Shown: positions 36,329 through 48,576 of the stretch, one piece after another
How the letters are laid out: each line of letters opens with the position of its first letter
Numbering within the stretch: position 1 is the first letter of the stretch
Assembly (NCBI GenBank): GCA_030247885.1
Contig: JAPDRO010000012.1
Span: forward strand, 558,001-622,000
DNA: 64,000 nucleotides
Origin: Taxawa tesnikishii (nom. ined.)
Lineage: Eukaryota; Ascomycota; Dothideomycetes; Dothideales
Direction of reading: 5' to 3'
Program-made: the position numbers and the translations under genes
Notes under the pieces: model-generated
Seen by the model: only the letters and a program-made list of their open reading frames with translations
Told to the model about the DNA's origin: nothing
Databases searched by the model: none

Positions 36329-39300
36329 TCACGCCCATGATACGCTGCTTGTCGTACGCACTGGACCTGTAGCTGTGCCGTGTTGGGCTGCCATGAGATT
36401 CCGTGCTGCCGTTGTTATTCGCAGCGTAGGGGGCAGAGGCGTGCCCATACCGTCAACACCACCAACGTGCCGGACACTGCTCTCATTCTGCCAGGCAGTT
36501 GCCTGGTTGGGGTCAATGTCAACCCTGGTGACGCCGGCACTCTGTCTGCTCTCTTTGGAGCGCGGTCCCGGTGAGTTGACTGATGTTTCGGCTGCAGGTG
36601 CAGGCGTGCCAGACGGGGCTCGGGCGCGGTCTCCGTATCGCTTGAGAATCTCCTTGGTCGTTATGTCGGCGCTGGCGGAGAACAACGAGGAATCGTTCAG
36701 AATCATGGACAGGTCTTCCGGAACCTAGAAGCCGTAGGCGTCAGCAGGAGTTTCAATCGGATCCTGCCAGCCAAAAGCCCGTAGAACCCTCGCTATATCC
36801 ACTTTTTCCACCGCTTTCCCCACACGCCACCTCTTGCCGTGCCAACTCTCTCTCTAATCCCTCCGTTGTCACTACCATCCTCCTCGTCGTGGTAGGAAGT
36901 CAACATCGCATCGCGGTAGGCTCCGCATGAAGCGTCGGGCCGAGCAGGCCAGGGCAGGGCAGGACAGAGCAGAGCACTCAGAGCAACGAAACAACAAACG
37001 CAGGACGTACCTCACACATAGACTCGTTACATTCAATCAACGAGTGAACGGCCTCGATGGCCAAGAAGCTGTCATCCACCGGCGTATCCTGCTTACCCAT
37101 GTGGAGGACATTCGGTGTAATGACTGTCGCAAGGTTGTGGATATCCATCTTGCTGCCAGACTCCTCGTCGACGTGCGAGAATGAGGACACCCAGTTCAGG
37201 AACGAGAAAAGAACCTCCATGGTATCCCGATGAGGTTTCGGCAGGAGACAGCATGTCAAGTGGAGAACCCTCCTTCTAGTGTCCTCGTCAGAGATTCCTG
37301 GAAAAAGCGAGGTTAGTGGAAATCTCAGCGCGTGGACTGGCCCAGACGTACTCTGCGAAGTGATGAACAACTTATGCAATTTGAAAGTTAGTAAAGGATC
37401 GGGCAACTCCCTCAAGAATTTCTTCAAGAGCGCTGCCACCTGCACAGGGTTTTCTTTCGTCAAATCAACATCGGCAGCGGCATCTGAGTCGAGCTTCTCC
37501 TTGACCTCGTTGAGCCTCTTGATGTTTCCGTTCTTGCGGAACACGCCCTCAACCGACATGTCCATAGTGCGCATAGCCGAAATGGCATCCTGCACAAGGG
37601 AAGGTATCCGCAAAGCACCTGGTCCAACACCGTCGGTTGACTCAGCGTAGTCGCGTTCGATAAGCTGGTCAAGCGGAATGCCGAAGACGCCCTTCTTATT
37701 GCTCTTGTTCTTCTTGCCGTCTTTTTGAACCCAAATCTGCCCCAGAAGGTGGGCCTCTTGGTTTCAATAAGGTCCAGCAATTCTTCCTGGTTGAAGTGAC
37801 CTTCGAGCAGCGGCTCCATGGACAAAACAGCAACATGTCGGACAATGAAATATTCAAGAGCAGAAAGCTCGGAGAAGTACCTCTTCGCAGGTCTCAGGCC
37901 TTCAGCACCACCGTGCTTGTCCATCTCGCTGCTTGACATGTCCCGGGTGTGTCCGTTGACGAGCTTGACCTTGGGTTCTTGTGGTATCATCGCTCCACGA
38001 GCATATCTTGACGCATTGGGTCGCTGTTCCCTTGTCTGTTGAGCCTGGACCAGCCTTGGAATGTCATCCAGAGTCATCGCCTCCTGGTTTCCAAAGGAGA
38101 GTTGCGCAAGCGGCTCGCCATTGGCATCGCGCTCTTCGATAATTTGGAAGCCGCCGGTTCTCCTGCGCTCAAGCTTCTCTTCTGAACCAGGTCGCATGCC
38201 TTCTGGACCGTCGATGATTCGCGACTGCCGGGCCTTACGGTTAGTAGTGGAAAGCTGCTTGTCCATACGGGTGGAACGCAATCGTCGAATGTCTCCCATG
38301 GTCTGTTCGTACGAGGGCGAGTCGTCTCGGGCGGTGGTGGACCCTGCATATGATTTGGATCGCGTGTTTGAACGAAGCAAAGGTGGATCAGCCGAACCCT
38401 TCGGGGAGACGCGGTGGCCTTGATTTGAGTCGTAATTCGTCAAGTTTGGATCATCTATATACTCTGTAAGCTGCCATCAAGTCATCTAAGGACTTGACCG
38501 GTTTGGACCGACCTGATGTATGAGGCAGTGCACCACTTGTGCGGAGCGTTGCCAACAGCCTTGCATGAGCAACACGCAGAAGGTGCACATATTGCTGTAG
38601 CCTTGTTACTCGCACGAAGCCGCCTTCATCTGCACCGACAGCCAGACTCGCATGCGTGCTACAGAACACTCTGTGCTGTTGCTCGCTCCATCTCGCATCC
38701 TCAAAGTTGCTGTTCAGGTCTTTGCCACACGTTGCGCAAACCATGCACTGAATGTGGAAAACTCTGTCGTCCTTCCTGAAACATCTGTCTTCAACGGATT
38801 TGTCGCAAACTCCGCACGAATCCGCTGTCCGGTGAACGTAGTTGTCGAGATCGCCTCTCTGGTCTCTCCTCTCCTCCGCGTCCAGGACGTCGTCAAGTTT
38901 GCCGACATCGTCCAAGAAGGTTTGCAGGCCCTCGGAGCTGTTGACTTCCTTCTCCAGCCTCAGCGCACCTTGCAGACAAATCCGAATCAGGAGCTTAAGA
39001 TAGTGCGCCAGACCAGTGACTAAAGAGAGGAGCTCCTGAGTGACGCCTAACCTGCGTACGCCAGTTTCCTGGGATTGAGCGAGTAAATGAAAGAACGCGA
39101 CCACTTTCTTGCATAGCAGCTTCGATTCTCTCGAGTAAGACAGACCTGTTGTTTGTTAATCATAACGTGGTATCGCCGAAATGTGCCTTCGTTACCTTTC
39201 AACCTGTCTCCCTTGTAATCAGTTGTGGACTGCAAAAGCCAATCCAGGTGATCGGCTGCGTCGAACAAAAGGTCAACATGCGTGATGAACTTCTTAGCGG

Positions 39301-40416
39301 CGACAACACCATCCATATACGCGCCGTTGCTGACATGTAGAAGCATATCAGAGATGCAGGTCGCCGACTTCTCCTCGAAACTCGAGAGGGTCTTCCAGAT
39401 CATGTCCACTTTCCTCTCGACTTTCTCTTCACCTTCCCGGACGACCTTTCGCATCTCTTCGGTGGCGTCTTCCTCTGACATCGGCTCTTCGGGTTGTGGT
39501 TCGCCGGAGTGTAACCGTACGTTCCAGTACTTATGAATCATATAGCACTCTGGGTGCCAATGCTGATTTTGACCATTGCGGAAAATCTCGACGAATTGCT
39601 TTAAGATGGCTTTTTGGCATCCGTTGCATCTCTGCGCAAACTTTGTGGAGTAATGATAATGGCAGTATACGCTGCCTTCGTGTTCGTAATAGCTGTCTTG
39701 CGCTCCGAAAACCGTTGGACAGACGGAACAGGTGAAATGCTCAATATGATACTTGCGATCCAGTGCTGTGATGTACGAACCACGCAGAGCGCCTCCGCAA
39801 GCGTGGCAAAGGAGATCGAGCCGCCTAAAGTAGTCGGTTTCACAAAGTGGATACTGATTCGGAGGTTGGTCGGGGACGGGGAAGAACTTAGAAGCCACTA
39901 TTTTGTCGCAGTCCTACAAAAGATGATCGTCAGTACGGAAGCGCGAGCATGGATTGCAATACTTACATGACAGGTGAAGCACTCGAGGTGATACGTGTCG
40001 CCGAGTGCTCGCACAAATTGGCCGGTAAGGTGACCGCCACACTTTCCGCAGATCCTCGACTTGTGCTCGCTTGGTCTCCTGTTTCCGTTGGCCTTTGACC
40101 TATCTCTTGCTTTTGGGACATCTGTCCGCTCATTGACGCGCCCATCCCGCTCCTGCGTGACTTCTGGAGGGCCTCTCTGGTCCACGCTGTCACGTACTCG
40201 GTGCCGATGGGGATCTTCGGCCAGTTCTTCTTCTTCTTCGTCGCCAACAGACATCGCTGAGATTTGCGATTCGACGCCAAGTTCCTCTGTTGGATGTTGA
40301 TCGTATGGAATGTTGTTTGTAGGGCTGTCCACTCCTTGGCCCTCTGCACCTCCGCGGTCCTGGGCAGCCAGACCCATATTTATGATGGCAGATTTCCAAG
40401 TCGAAGCCGAGTCCAC
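36329..40416 (-). CDS. LRG1: LIM-domain RhoGAP (Lrg1-type)
   Basis: This is a GTPase-activating protein for Rho1, controlling cell-wall glucan synthesis and polarity. The N-terminal half has LIM zinc modules (CGKCGGHLTGQFVRALGDTYH...CFTCHDC, CHACGGALRG...HFTCSVC, CNGCQKAI...HPECY) and a further one near residue 480 (CGVCDKSVEDRCF...CMVCATCGKDL). The RhoGAP domain follows: PSLVQDAISAMRTMDMSVEGVFRKNGN with the arginine finger, then LLKKFLRELPDPLLTFKLH and HNLATVITPNVL. Exons are 40416-39967, 39913-39196, 39145-38513, 38463-37352, 37297-37011 and 36724-36329. The last intron is long (286 bp). One base is missing in the C run 37740-37743. Restored length is 1198 residues. Confidence 0.93.
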
Positions 40417-41619
40417 CCTCTATGTAGATAGCCCCCTCTTTGCGCACAGCGGATTATTGAATAAGAGTCGACCTTTGGCGGCTGGAGTCTCGGCTTGTCA
40501 GCATAGGTGCAGGTGAGGTGTTCCGAAGTGGTAGAATCGGCAAAGCGGGCGATTTGTTGTGGTCACGCAGACACGTATCCTTGGGTGATGTTATACGGGC
40601 TGGTGTCCGATGCAGCGCTCAATCTGGTCGCAGAAGCACAGAGACAAGTTCCTCCCAATGCGAAAGCGTCTCTTGCGAAGATGACGACAGCATGTGCAGT
40701 ATGCCAGAGTAAGGGAACCTCCAAGAGTTGCTGGCAGAGCGCTATTGGTGTCGATGAGGCTTCATGAACAGGGGCCTTATTTCGACCTGCAGGATCTGAA
40801 ACGTAGACTTGTGTCGAAGCGTGCTAAGATAAAATTCCGTTGACCAATGGAGGTGGCGCTGCTCGCAAAGGAGTGACGATGTGCGCAGCACACGGGAGCA
40901 GGATTAGGCGGATGGGAAGGAGTGCCGCGAACCGCGTTATGTGTTGGAAGTAGGAGAACTTCAATGTGTCGCGTTGCCGGAAGTGGTTCTCGTTGACAGG
41001 AGGAAAGATAAGTTGGATACGCCGTCAAGGCACAGTACAGGGAGGCAGCGAATTGGTAGTACACGGGGTTGCCGCTCCAGCGTTTGAGGCGGTGATTGTA
41101 CCGTAGTACGAAGTAGTAGTAGAGTAGTTAGGGCGATTGTTTTGCTCGGCCGTCGGTTATTAGAGTTAGTCAGCCCTATTGCTGCCTTCTGCTGCTCGTA
41201 CCTCTCTACTCTATGCAGAGTGCAGTCAGAGCGAGGACTCGTGGTTGTCACACAAATTGACCGATGCAGATGGGTGTCTACCAAACAACACTCTGGGAAC
41301 GATATTCTGGCATCGTATTCCACCAAGTGCTTACCTCAGGGCCGCCGCCCCCAGAGTTGCTTTCAACTGTTACTGAACGGGTGTTCCCGCAGACGGACGC
41401 CAAGGAACGCGGCTCTCTACTGCATGTGGGCAAGGTTCGACCTGTACCTGAGACATCTTCGAACACGCGACAATTCACATTATCTTTGCGTGTGGCGCTG
41501 CAGTAATACAGTACTGTTGACCTTGCACAGCGTTTCCAATCCAACACAAACGCGACTCGTTATCAATTCCGTCCACCACACAACTAAATCCGCGCATAGA
41601 CAAGTCTACCAACCTCACC
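40417..41619. promoter_or_regulatory. Long divergent intergenic region, LRG1 and RPB4
   Basis: 1.2 kb between divergent ATGs. Open frames up to 265 codons cross it and run into RPB4 in another frame; none has a domain. Large upstream regions suit a regulated gene such as LRG1, but I see no specific site. Confidence 0.4.
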
Positions 41620-42135
41620 ATGGCCCAACAAAACGGCGCGACACATGTCCCACACATGAACTCACGGCCCAAAAGGCCTGTAACCGGCGACGAAGAAGCG
41701 ACTTCCGAGCTGCGCCTGGGCGAATTCCAAAACGTTCCGACTCTGAACCTGTCCGAAGCGCGTACAATCATCAATGCAGTCGTGCAGCGACGGAGGCAGA
41801 TCAAGCAGAAGGTCGTCGAGAGCGAGACTCTCCTCAAGACGCAGGAGTACCTCGAGCTGTTTGCGCGCTTCAAGAACACGGAACATGTCAACTCCGTGGA
41901 GCAGTTGCTGGGGACGAGGACGGAGCTGGAAAGATTTGAGAGGAGTCAACTAGGTGCGAGTGGTGTTGTAAAGGATTGACAGGACAAGGAGCTGATTCCG
42001 GTTGCAATAGGGAGCTTGTGTCCGGACACTGCCGAGGAGGCCAAGACGCTGATTCCTTCCCTTGAGGGCAAAATTTCGGACGAGGAACTGCAGGAGCTGC
42101 TCGACGAGATGATGAGGCTTAGAAACTTTGCCTAG
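41620..42135 (+). CDS. RPB4: RNA polymerase II subunit Rpb4
   Basis: Rpb4 forms the Rpb4/Rpb7 stalk of RNA polymerase II, used in initiation and in mRNA fate after export. Exons 41620-41953 and 42011-42135 (57-bp intron) give 152 residues with an intact frame. Family features: EATSELRLGEFQNVPTLNLSEA at residues 26-48, a helical run ending KTQEYLELFARFKN, VEQLL, and in exon 2 the conserved end TAEEAKTLIPSL, ISDEELQELLDEM and RLRNF. The read-through frame ends 26 bp after the donor without these motifs, which supports the intron. Confidence 0.94.
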
Positions 42136-42794
42136 AAGAATAACTCCAGGGCCAAAGAGCAGGACATATCCTCGACAAGCGAGGAGCATTGAGGAGCAAG
42201 AGCAAGGCAAGGGTTTGCAAAGCGGTTCTCTGCGTGTAAAACAAAATTTGCATTTAAGCGTGGAGTTTTTCGGGTGGTTACAGGGGTTTCGGATACCTAT
42301 CATGGGTGGACCGGGAGGCTTTAAGGAGCTACATGATGAGCTTGCAGGGAAGGAAAATAAAGAAGATACCAAAGAGACATTTTCCCAAGTATCACAAACG
42401 GCCTCTTGTTTGCTGTTCAACGGCATACTGCGAGGCATGCCCCTACTAGCCCTGGCATTTGACTGCATTCCAGCGTGTATTGATGTGCTGCGTCTCAGGC
42501 GGACAGCGAGTACACGAAGACCTGGTCAGGGTCAACAGCAAAAACCTCCCCAGACGAAATATGCCAGTTACGATAAATGACCGACAACACACTTTGATGA
42601 ACGACTGAGGACCTAAAAAGAATGAGAGCGACGGAAGTCCAATGTTGTCAAAGGCAAGAGCTAGGTCGGGGCAGATGTTGATTAAAGGTACATGATATTG
42701 TACAGCTAATGTTATATGACTTTTGGCACAGCTAAAGCTGGCATCATGGCTATGCTATGCTTTCGTGAGGTCGTGGTGGTAATGTCAAGGAACC
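42136..42794. other. Intergenic, convergent 3' ends
   Basis: 659 bp. Open frames on both strands have no domains. Confidence 0.5.
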
Positions 42795-43427
42795 TTAAGA
42801 CGTCTCGTTGGCGTTCTGAGCAGCAAGGTGCTGAGCCTGAGCAGCAATTCCTCCCTTATCGGTGTGGCCGTGAGCCCTCTGCTCGCGGCTGTGAAGCAGA
42901 TCGCCGTCCTCCTTGGTAACGGTCTCTGGGGCGTTTTGGATCTTGGCGCCAACCTCGGCGGCGGCCTGCTGGAAGTTGCGCTCCTTAGTGAGGTGAGACT
43001 GCTCGGAGGGACTTAGAGGGCCGGTGCTGCCGGTGGTGGGGGCATCACCGCGCTCGTTGGCAGAGGCGAGGCGCTGGGCGTCGGCAGAAATGCTATCCTT
43101 GGGTGGCTGAGCCTGGCCGGTGGCACGAGCCTCGCGAGACTTGAGGTAGTTGGCGTCTTCAGCAGTGACTGTCTCAGGAGCGTTTTGCATCTTGGAGGCA
43201 ACCTCCTGAGCGGCTTGCTCGAAGTTCTGAAACCGATGTCAGTCCAACAGCCCTTTGAAACACTGATCAGGAGCATGAATGCAGGGACCAACCTGAGTCT
43301 TGCCAACCTGGCTCTGCATCTGAGCGGACTCGGATCCCTTGGATGGACCGCCCTCGTTCTGAGCAGCGTTGGAGATAGTCTGGGAGTCGGGGACGGCACC
43401 GCCGAGAGTGTTGTTGGTTGTAGACAT
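42795..43427 (-). CDS. SMP-repeat (seed maturation protein) stress protein
   Basis: Exons 43427-43293 and 43226-42795 (66-bp intron) give 188 residues with an intact frame. Two copies of the SMP unit are visible: FEQAAQEVASKMQNAPETVT followed by EDANYLKSREARATG, and FQQAAAEVGAKIQNAPETVT followed by EDGDLLHSREQRAHG. The rest is hydrophilic, rich in Gln, Ser, Gly and Ala, and lacks Cys and Trp, like LEA-type proteins that protect cells during drying. In fungi, SMP proteins are found in conidia and under stress. A role in desiccation tolerance is inferred from the family. Confidence 0.9.
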
Positions 43428-44185
43428 TCTGGCAGTCGTAGAGTAGTGGAAGAAATGTTGTGTTGGTCTAATGGATTGAGGTCGAATTGATCTGAAGGAT
43501 CTTATGGATGGAGTCAGGAACGAAGAAGGAGGCATTCCGAAGAAATTATATAGCTTATGTCTGGAAGCTGCAGGTCTACAGCTGCGAGAGCTCCTGCAGT
43601 ATTTTGTAGCACTTTCGCCACTAGTGACGTCAACCAAACAATGTCCCCAGACCGGAAGGACCCAGTGATGTACGATTGCCATTGTGGACTCAATGATTGA
43701 CACATATTGATCAGCAGTTCGATGCGAGAAACAGCAGGAACGACTTGTGCTGTCGTGAAACAGCAAAAGCAAAGCAGCGTCTCACAGTCTGCTTCACCCG
43801 CCCAAACATTGCCGTCAAAAGGCACACGACGTACATGTGGCTGCACATGCAAAGTTCACCACTTGTATACAATTACGCCTGCTGTGTTACCTACGATCGG
43901 GAAGGTATTGGAAAGCGGTTTGCCTGCACGTTGCACCTCTCTTTTGGAAACGGGTAAATTGGTGTTGCAGTCGGGAATCATCTCACAGGGAACAATACGT
44001 CTACATTACTACGTTTCGAAGGTTCAAGGTCGCAAGCCACAATCTTTGCACTGTGCATCTTTAATCCTTGATATCCTCACATCTTCCCAAGCTATTGTAC
44101 AGAGAATTTACTCCACGCAGCTCACCTGCAGTTCACGGCAGCCCGCACCAATAGTAACTCATGGCAGAAGAACCACCAAGCTCCA
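43428..44185. other. Intergenic, nothing recognised
   Basis: 758 bp with no supported coding frame. An overlapping plus-strand open frame near 43707-44312 is antisense to the next gene's end and has no domain. Confidence 0.5.
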
Positions 44186-45446
44186 TCAGTCGAAGAAGAT
44201 GGCTTCCGGTTTGTGCACAGCAATCTTACCCGATCCGCTGCTCTTGAGCACGACACGTGGATCGTCCTCAGCACCCTTCACCTTCTTGCCATCGACCTCC
44301 TTCTCCTCGTAGACAACCTCAACGACTTCACCTTCGATGTAGCCTGGCAGACTGTGCCAGTGCACCTTCTGACCTTCTTTTGGCAAACGGTCCTTTGATC
44401 CTGCAGGAGCGGGCGCTTCCTTCTGCTTCGCGTTTCCAGAATTATCCTTCTGCTTCTTGTTTGATGAGGTTCCTTTCGACTGCTTGCCCCGACCACGCTT
44501 CTGGCCGGCTTTGGGTTTGTCGCTGGACTTTGAATCATTATCATCCTTTTCCTCACCGCCACTCTCTCCGTCCTCTTCCTCGCTAACTTCTTCGTCCTCA
44601 TACCTGATGCTGTCAGTATACTATCACAATTCATGGCGCGGGTAACAGATCGAGCAGGCGCCAGTGTTCAACAGGCCGATCGGCGGGTAGAAGACCCCCT
44701 CAAGGGTACGGTTCTCGGAGGGTCAACTCGTTCGGCGACTATCAACTGAATGTTCGAGACGTAGCCGTGGCGGGACGTTCCGGTAATCAGTCGACGTTCA
44801 GCCAACGACCTGTTGAGAACACTGGTTCCTAACGCTGTTCCATTGGGGATCACGTACTCTTCGTCCGGGTTGTCCTCAGCGGCTTCCTCACCCTCGGCAC
44901 CGTCTTCAGCGTCACCGTTGGATTTCTCCCTTTCCTTGGCCTTCTTTTCCTCATACTTCTCATGTTCCTTGTTATTGGCCTTCTGCCGGCTCTCCTTGGC
45001 TTCGTCGGTGTTCTCGACATATTGCTTTCCTTGCTTGCTCCCTTCCTGCTTCTTCTCATCCGTCGCCTGCTTCTCCTCCTCGGACATGTTCTCCCAAGCC
45101 TTCTTTGGCAGGTACCGCTTCTGGGTACCATCCTCTTGCTTAGCATCGGCCGAACCTTCCTTGGTCTGCCATTCTTCCTCGCCCCATTTGCTCAAATGCT
45201 TCTGCGATTCGTCCTGGTCTTTCTTGTCGGTTGTGTACTGCGTCTGTCAGCTGCATTTCTCCGGTTCATGATTTCTTTGTCAAGAGGGACACTCACTCCA
45301 CCTCCACGCTTCTTGTACTCGGACGCCATCATCTGCGCCTTTCGCGCGGACCATTGACCAGGAGCGCCGCCTTTGTCCCCCGCATGGATTTCCTCCTTGA
45401 TCTCGTCGCGGAGCTCCGGGTCGGTGTACTTGTCCTTAGGAGGCAT
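44186..45446 (-). CDS. DUF5872 plus Hva1-TUDOR (DUF2945) protein
   Basis: Exons 45446-45297, 45237-44858 and 44603-44186 give 315 residues with an intact frame. The N-terminus MPPKDKYTDPELRDEIKEEI...GGAPGQWSARKAQMMASEYKKRGGG and RYLPKKAWENMSEEEKQATDEKK match a DUF5872-type unit. A long Lys/Glu-rich linker with nuclear-localisation-like patches (KRGRGKQSKG, KKQK) follows. The end is the TUDOR-like unit of hypervirulence-associated proteins: PKEGQKVHWHSLPGYIEGEV...KVKGAEDDPRVVLKSSGSGK. The 254-bp second intron is long for this genome. A nuclear or chromatin role is likely from composition but unproven. Confidence 0.85.
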
Positions 45447-46119
45447 TCTCAGACGCGCTGCTACGCTGTATCGTGCTGTTTGGAGAGAAACCTTGCGTTG
45501 TGATATACGAAGTGATGTAAATCTAACCGGTATGTTTGTGAGCATGTAGAAAACAAGCAGTGTTTATGAGCACCGTGTCGCCTGAGCGACGAGCCCGCCT
45601 TAAGACACGTAGGATGCTCTTCCCCAGCCATCCTCGTCATCGAAGTAACGGTCAAGGTCGGAAGCAACAACACACAACGTCATGTATTGGACCAACAAGC
45701 GATCGGTGGCTTGGATGGTATCTGCAGGGGAGATCGGGGAAGATCTGGCGCTAGCGGTAGGGCTGGAATGCCAAGAAGTGTCCCGACACCAATGCTGGTG
45801 AATTGAAAAGGCCGTCTTGTTTTACACAGCGGACTTTTTCCACCAACCTTAGCTATTTGTCTTGATGCTCAATGTTCGTTCGCAGACCAGCTTAAACGTT
45901 TATCAAATAATGAAGACCACGATGGTCGCCTTCCTGGGGACCTTCGACTAGGGCCAGGCAGCACCTCGTGCAATAATGGATTAGATTTGAAGAGAAGGAG
46001 GAGAGAAGTATACACGCCTGCAAGTATGACGCTAGCGAGGGCGGTAAAGCCAAGTATCCCCATGCTGCAAAGTCCAGTAACAGGCATCATCAACAAGGAC
46101 GCGAATCTTCACTTGTGTT
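45447..46119. other. Intergenic, one weak membrane-helix ORF
   Basis: 673 bp. On the minus strand at 45869-46096 a 75-codon frame contains one clear hydrophobic helix (GILGFTALASVILAGVYTS) and a basic tail. It starts only 24 bp after the zinc-cluster gene stop, and I see no support beyond the helix. Confidence 0.35.
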
Positions 46120-47233
46120 TCATTTCTTCCGTGCCTTTGTCATGTACTGGCCCGCGATGACGCTCCGGCTCAGTAGGGCTATCTTGGGTTCTACAGCCTC
46201 AGATACATGAGGTTCACCACGAAGGTGTACCAGGTAGATGGCTGCCTGACAAAACAGCATCATAGTGTTCCCGGTGGTCCTCCTATCAGTGCTCACCACG
46301 AACCCAACGCTGGCGACAACTGACTTGAAACATACTCTGTTTGTTCCAATATGAGTTCCTCGAGCCAGTCTTTCTCGGACTGCGGCCGCCAACGGATGGC
46401 AGAGGCCCTTGTTCGAGAGTTCTCCGGAAGCGGTAAATTCTCTCTGGCTTGGACACCCTTCCGAATGAACGAGTGTTTTCGTGGGTCGAGGATCCTTGGT
46501 AGGATCCAATTCGTCCGCTCGGTTCTCTTCTGTTCCTCATCCAAGAGCTGGGCGGAGTATTAGCAGGATACTCATAACCCCCGCTAGCGACTTAGCATCT
46601 GCAGGAAGAAAAACTCACTCTCGCTCTCAGCCCTAGCTTCTCTGACCAGGTTTCGTCTGTGTCTTCGTTCAGACACAGCAGAGATATGAGTCGTCCATCT
46701 CTTGCGGTCCGTGCATCACATCCCTCTGACAGAGCACTCGTTTGGGCCAGGCAGGGCTCTCTGTGGCCGCAGCGAAGACAGCGCCCGCAACTAGGCCTCG
46801 TTTTGCTACATGGCAGACCTTTAAGCTCGCACTGTAGACAATCTCTGGGAAGGAAATCGTTCGAAGTTGCCGAATCAGTCTCTAGATTTTCCCAGAGCTT
46901 ATCTAGAGGCGAGTCCTTCCGGTCCGCCAGACCTGGTGTTGCAGCTGTTGAAGCCGTATGAGGTGAGATGGCTGCTTCTGAGTCGTTCCACTCGGGATGT
47001 GACGATACGAGCGACGTTGTATCCGAAATGTTCTCCTGGAAGAGTTCCTCAGGATCTGGGCTCACGCATCGACCGACCAGGATAGCACCTCTTTCGACGG
47101 CCTCAACCAAGTATGGATCTCCACGTAGAAGGGGCTGTGTGCTGTTGTCCGCCTTTGAGATGTCCGCCATCCAGCTGTTCTGATGCAAGTCCACCACTGC
47201 CGAAGGATCCTTTTCGACTATCACGTTTGCCAT
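46120..47233 (-). CDS. Zinc-cluster (Cys6-like) fungal protein
   Basis: Exons 47233-46619, 46547-46297 and 46245-46120 give 330 residues after one base is restored in the C run 46303-46305 (SPALG|FV). Near residue 135 is a cysteine cluster, CLQCELKGLPCSKTRPSC then GRCLRCGHREPC. It fits the fungal Zn2Cys6 spacing C-x2-C-x6-C-x6-C-x2-C but has an extra Cys before the last one. It is not N-terminal, as it is in classic Gal4-type regulators. The following helical region, RTERTNWILPRIL, EKDWLEELILEQTEYVSSQL and AAIYLVHLRGE, resembles small fungal zinc-cluster proteins of unknown role. DNA binding is inference only. Confidence 0.75.
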
Positions 47234-48576
47234 AGCGTCCTTCCGGTGGATGAAAGGTGGAGCTTTAGGAGATTTGTATGTCCATGCCGCAGTTCCGAGA
47301 TCTCGATGGCGTGGTTCGCTCTCACTTGGTCCTCACCTCACATCATAAAATCTGGACTGAAAGAACATCTAGGAGTCCCCTCAGGAATCCCAGCAGATCT
47401 TGAACCCCAATTTTAAGCCAAGACTCTTCCTTCGACCGCCAATGATGATATCAAAAGGGTTTGTTCTCTTAAGGATCCACGTTCCGAGCAGCGATAAGGT
47501 CAATCTAGACGTATCGATGTACGCGAAGCCTTGCGATCGCTGGAAATTCCTCGCAACTCTTCGATCTCGAACGACTTGTTTTCCATGGGTATTCTCTTGG
47601 GTTCTGTTTCACTTAGCTGTCAATAGCGGGCCAGATCAGGCGAGCAATGGAACTGTTTCTGAAGGAGGTCAAGACGGAGGTTGCAAAGTGAAGAAGATCT
47701 GTATGTACGGTGCAGCTTCCAGCCCCTCGCATCTTGCACAGATGGACGGATGCGAATTCCGGAAAGCGAGAACACCGACTGAAGCAGGACCTACGGTGAG
47801 CCTTTGCACAGAAACTGATGGGTATTATAAAGTCCTGCACTATACGCAATGTCGACATTGTTGTACATTCGGATTGTTGTTATCAACCCTTCTCCTGCCA
47901 TCTGCAAACAGCGGACAGCGAAGACGTACGACCTACGTTCAGACCGTCCGAACCTCCCGGCCCTGAACGTGCGGCATCGTGGCTCCTGTCCGGTGGCGCC
48001 CATTGTGGCTGCAATCAGCAGCAAAGCTGGTCCGCAAAGGGGTGGGGGCATCTGAAAATCTCGGCATTGGGCATGAAAACGAGTGGGCGAGAGTGGCCAC
48101 GTTTTCGTGAGGGGTTTCGCGGTCGGTAAGTTCAGCTCTCCAGACGTCTTGCGTGGCTCAGATCTCCATGGTGGAAGTTTGTCCAGCACGCGCTGGGCCC
48201 CTCGCCTCACCGCCGTCTCCGTGGGCATACACGCGCTCCTCTCTCTTCTTTCTTCTTTCTTCTTTGCGCCGACAATGACTTCCCACTTTCGACGATTGAA
48301 CCCGCTGAGCGTTGGAACGACCCGTTCGGAACCGACAAACACCGAACTTGATGACACGTCCTATTGTCTTGTAGCGAGCTGCGAGCTGGGTCGGCAAGAG
48401 GCGGGTTTTCAATGTTGGATAATGCCGAGTAGACCGCCCGAGAAAAGGCAATGAGAGGGGCGAGCATACCATCACCACCACCACCACCACCACAGCTATA
48501 GATTTCGTATCCTGCTCCAAACGCCTCGCTATGCCTTTTTCGCAAACTCACTTAGCCGTCGAGGTCCATCGTCGAC
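47234..48576. other. Intergenic, 1.3 kb without supported gene
   Basis: Open frames of 189 codons on each strand (around 47400-47966 and 47791-48357) lack domains and splice logic. A cac trinucleotide microsatellite lies at 48469-48494. Confidence 0.5.
48469..48494. repeat. cac trinucleotide microsatellite
   Basis: About eight tandem cac units, in the 3' flank of the Mmm1 gene. Confidence 0.85.

Noticed and set aside
41142-41939. 265-codon plus-strand open frame running into RPB4
   Set aside because: It is out of frame with the clear Rpb4 coding sequence, Arg/His/Ser-rich and without any domain, so it is a chance frame.
47400-48357. Open frames of about 189 codons on each strand
   Set aside because: They lack domains, and Cys/His/Ser-heavy random composition suggests chance frames in GC-rich intergenic DNA.
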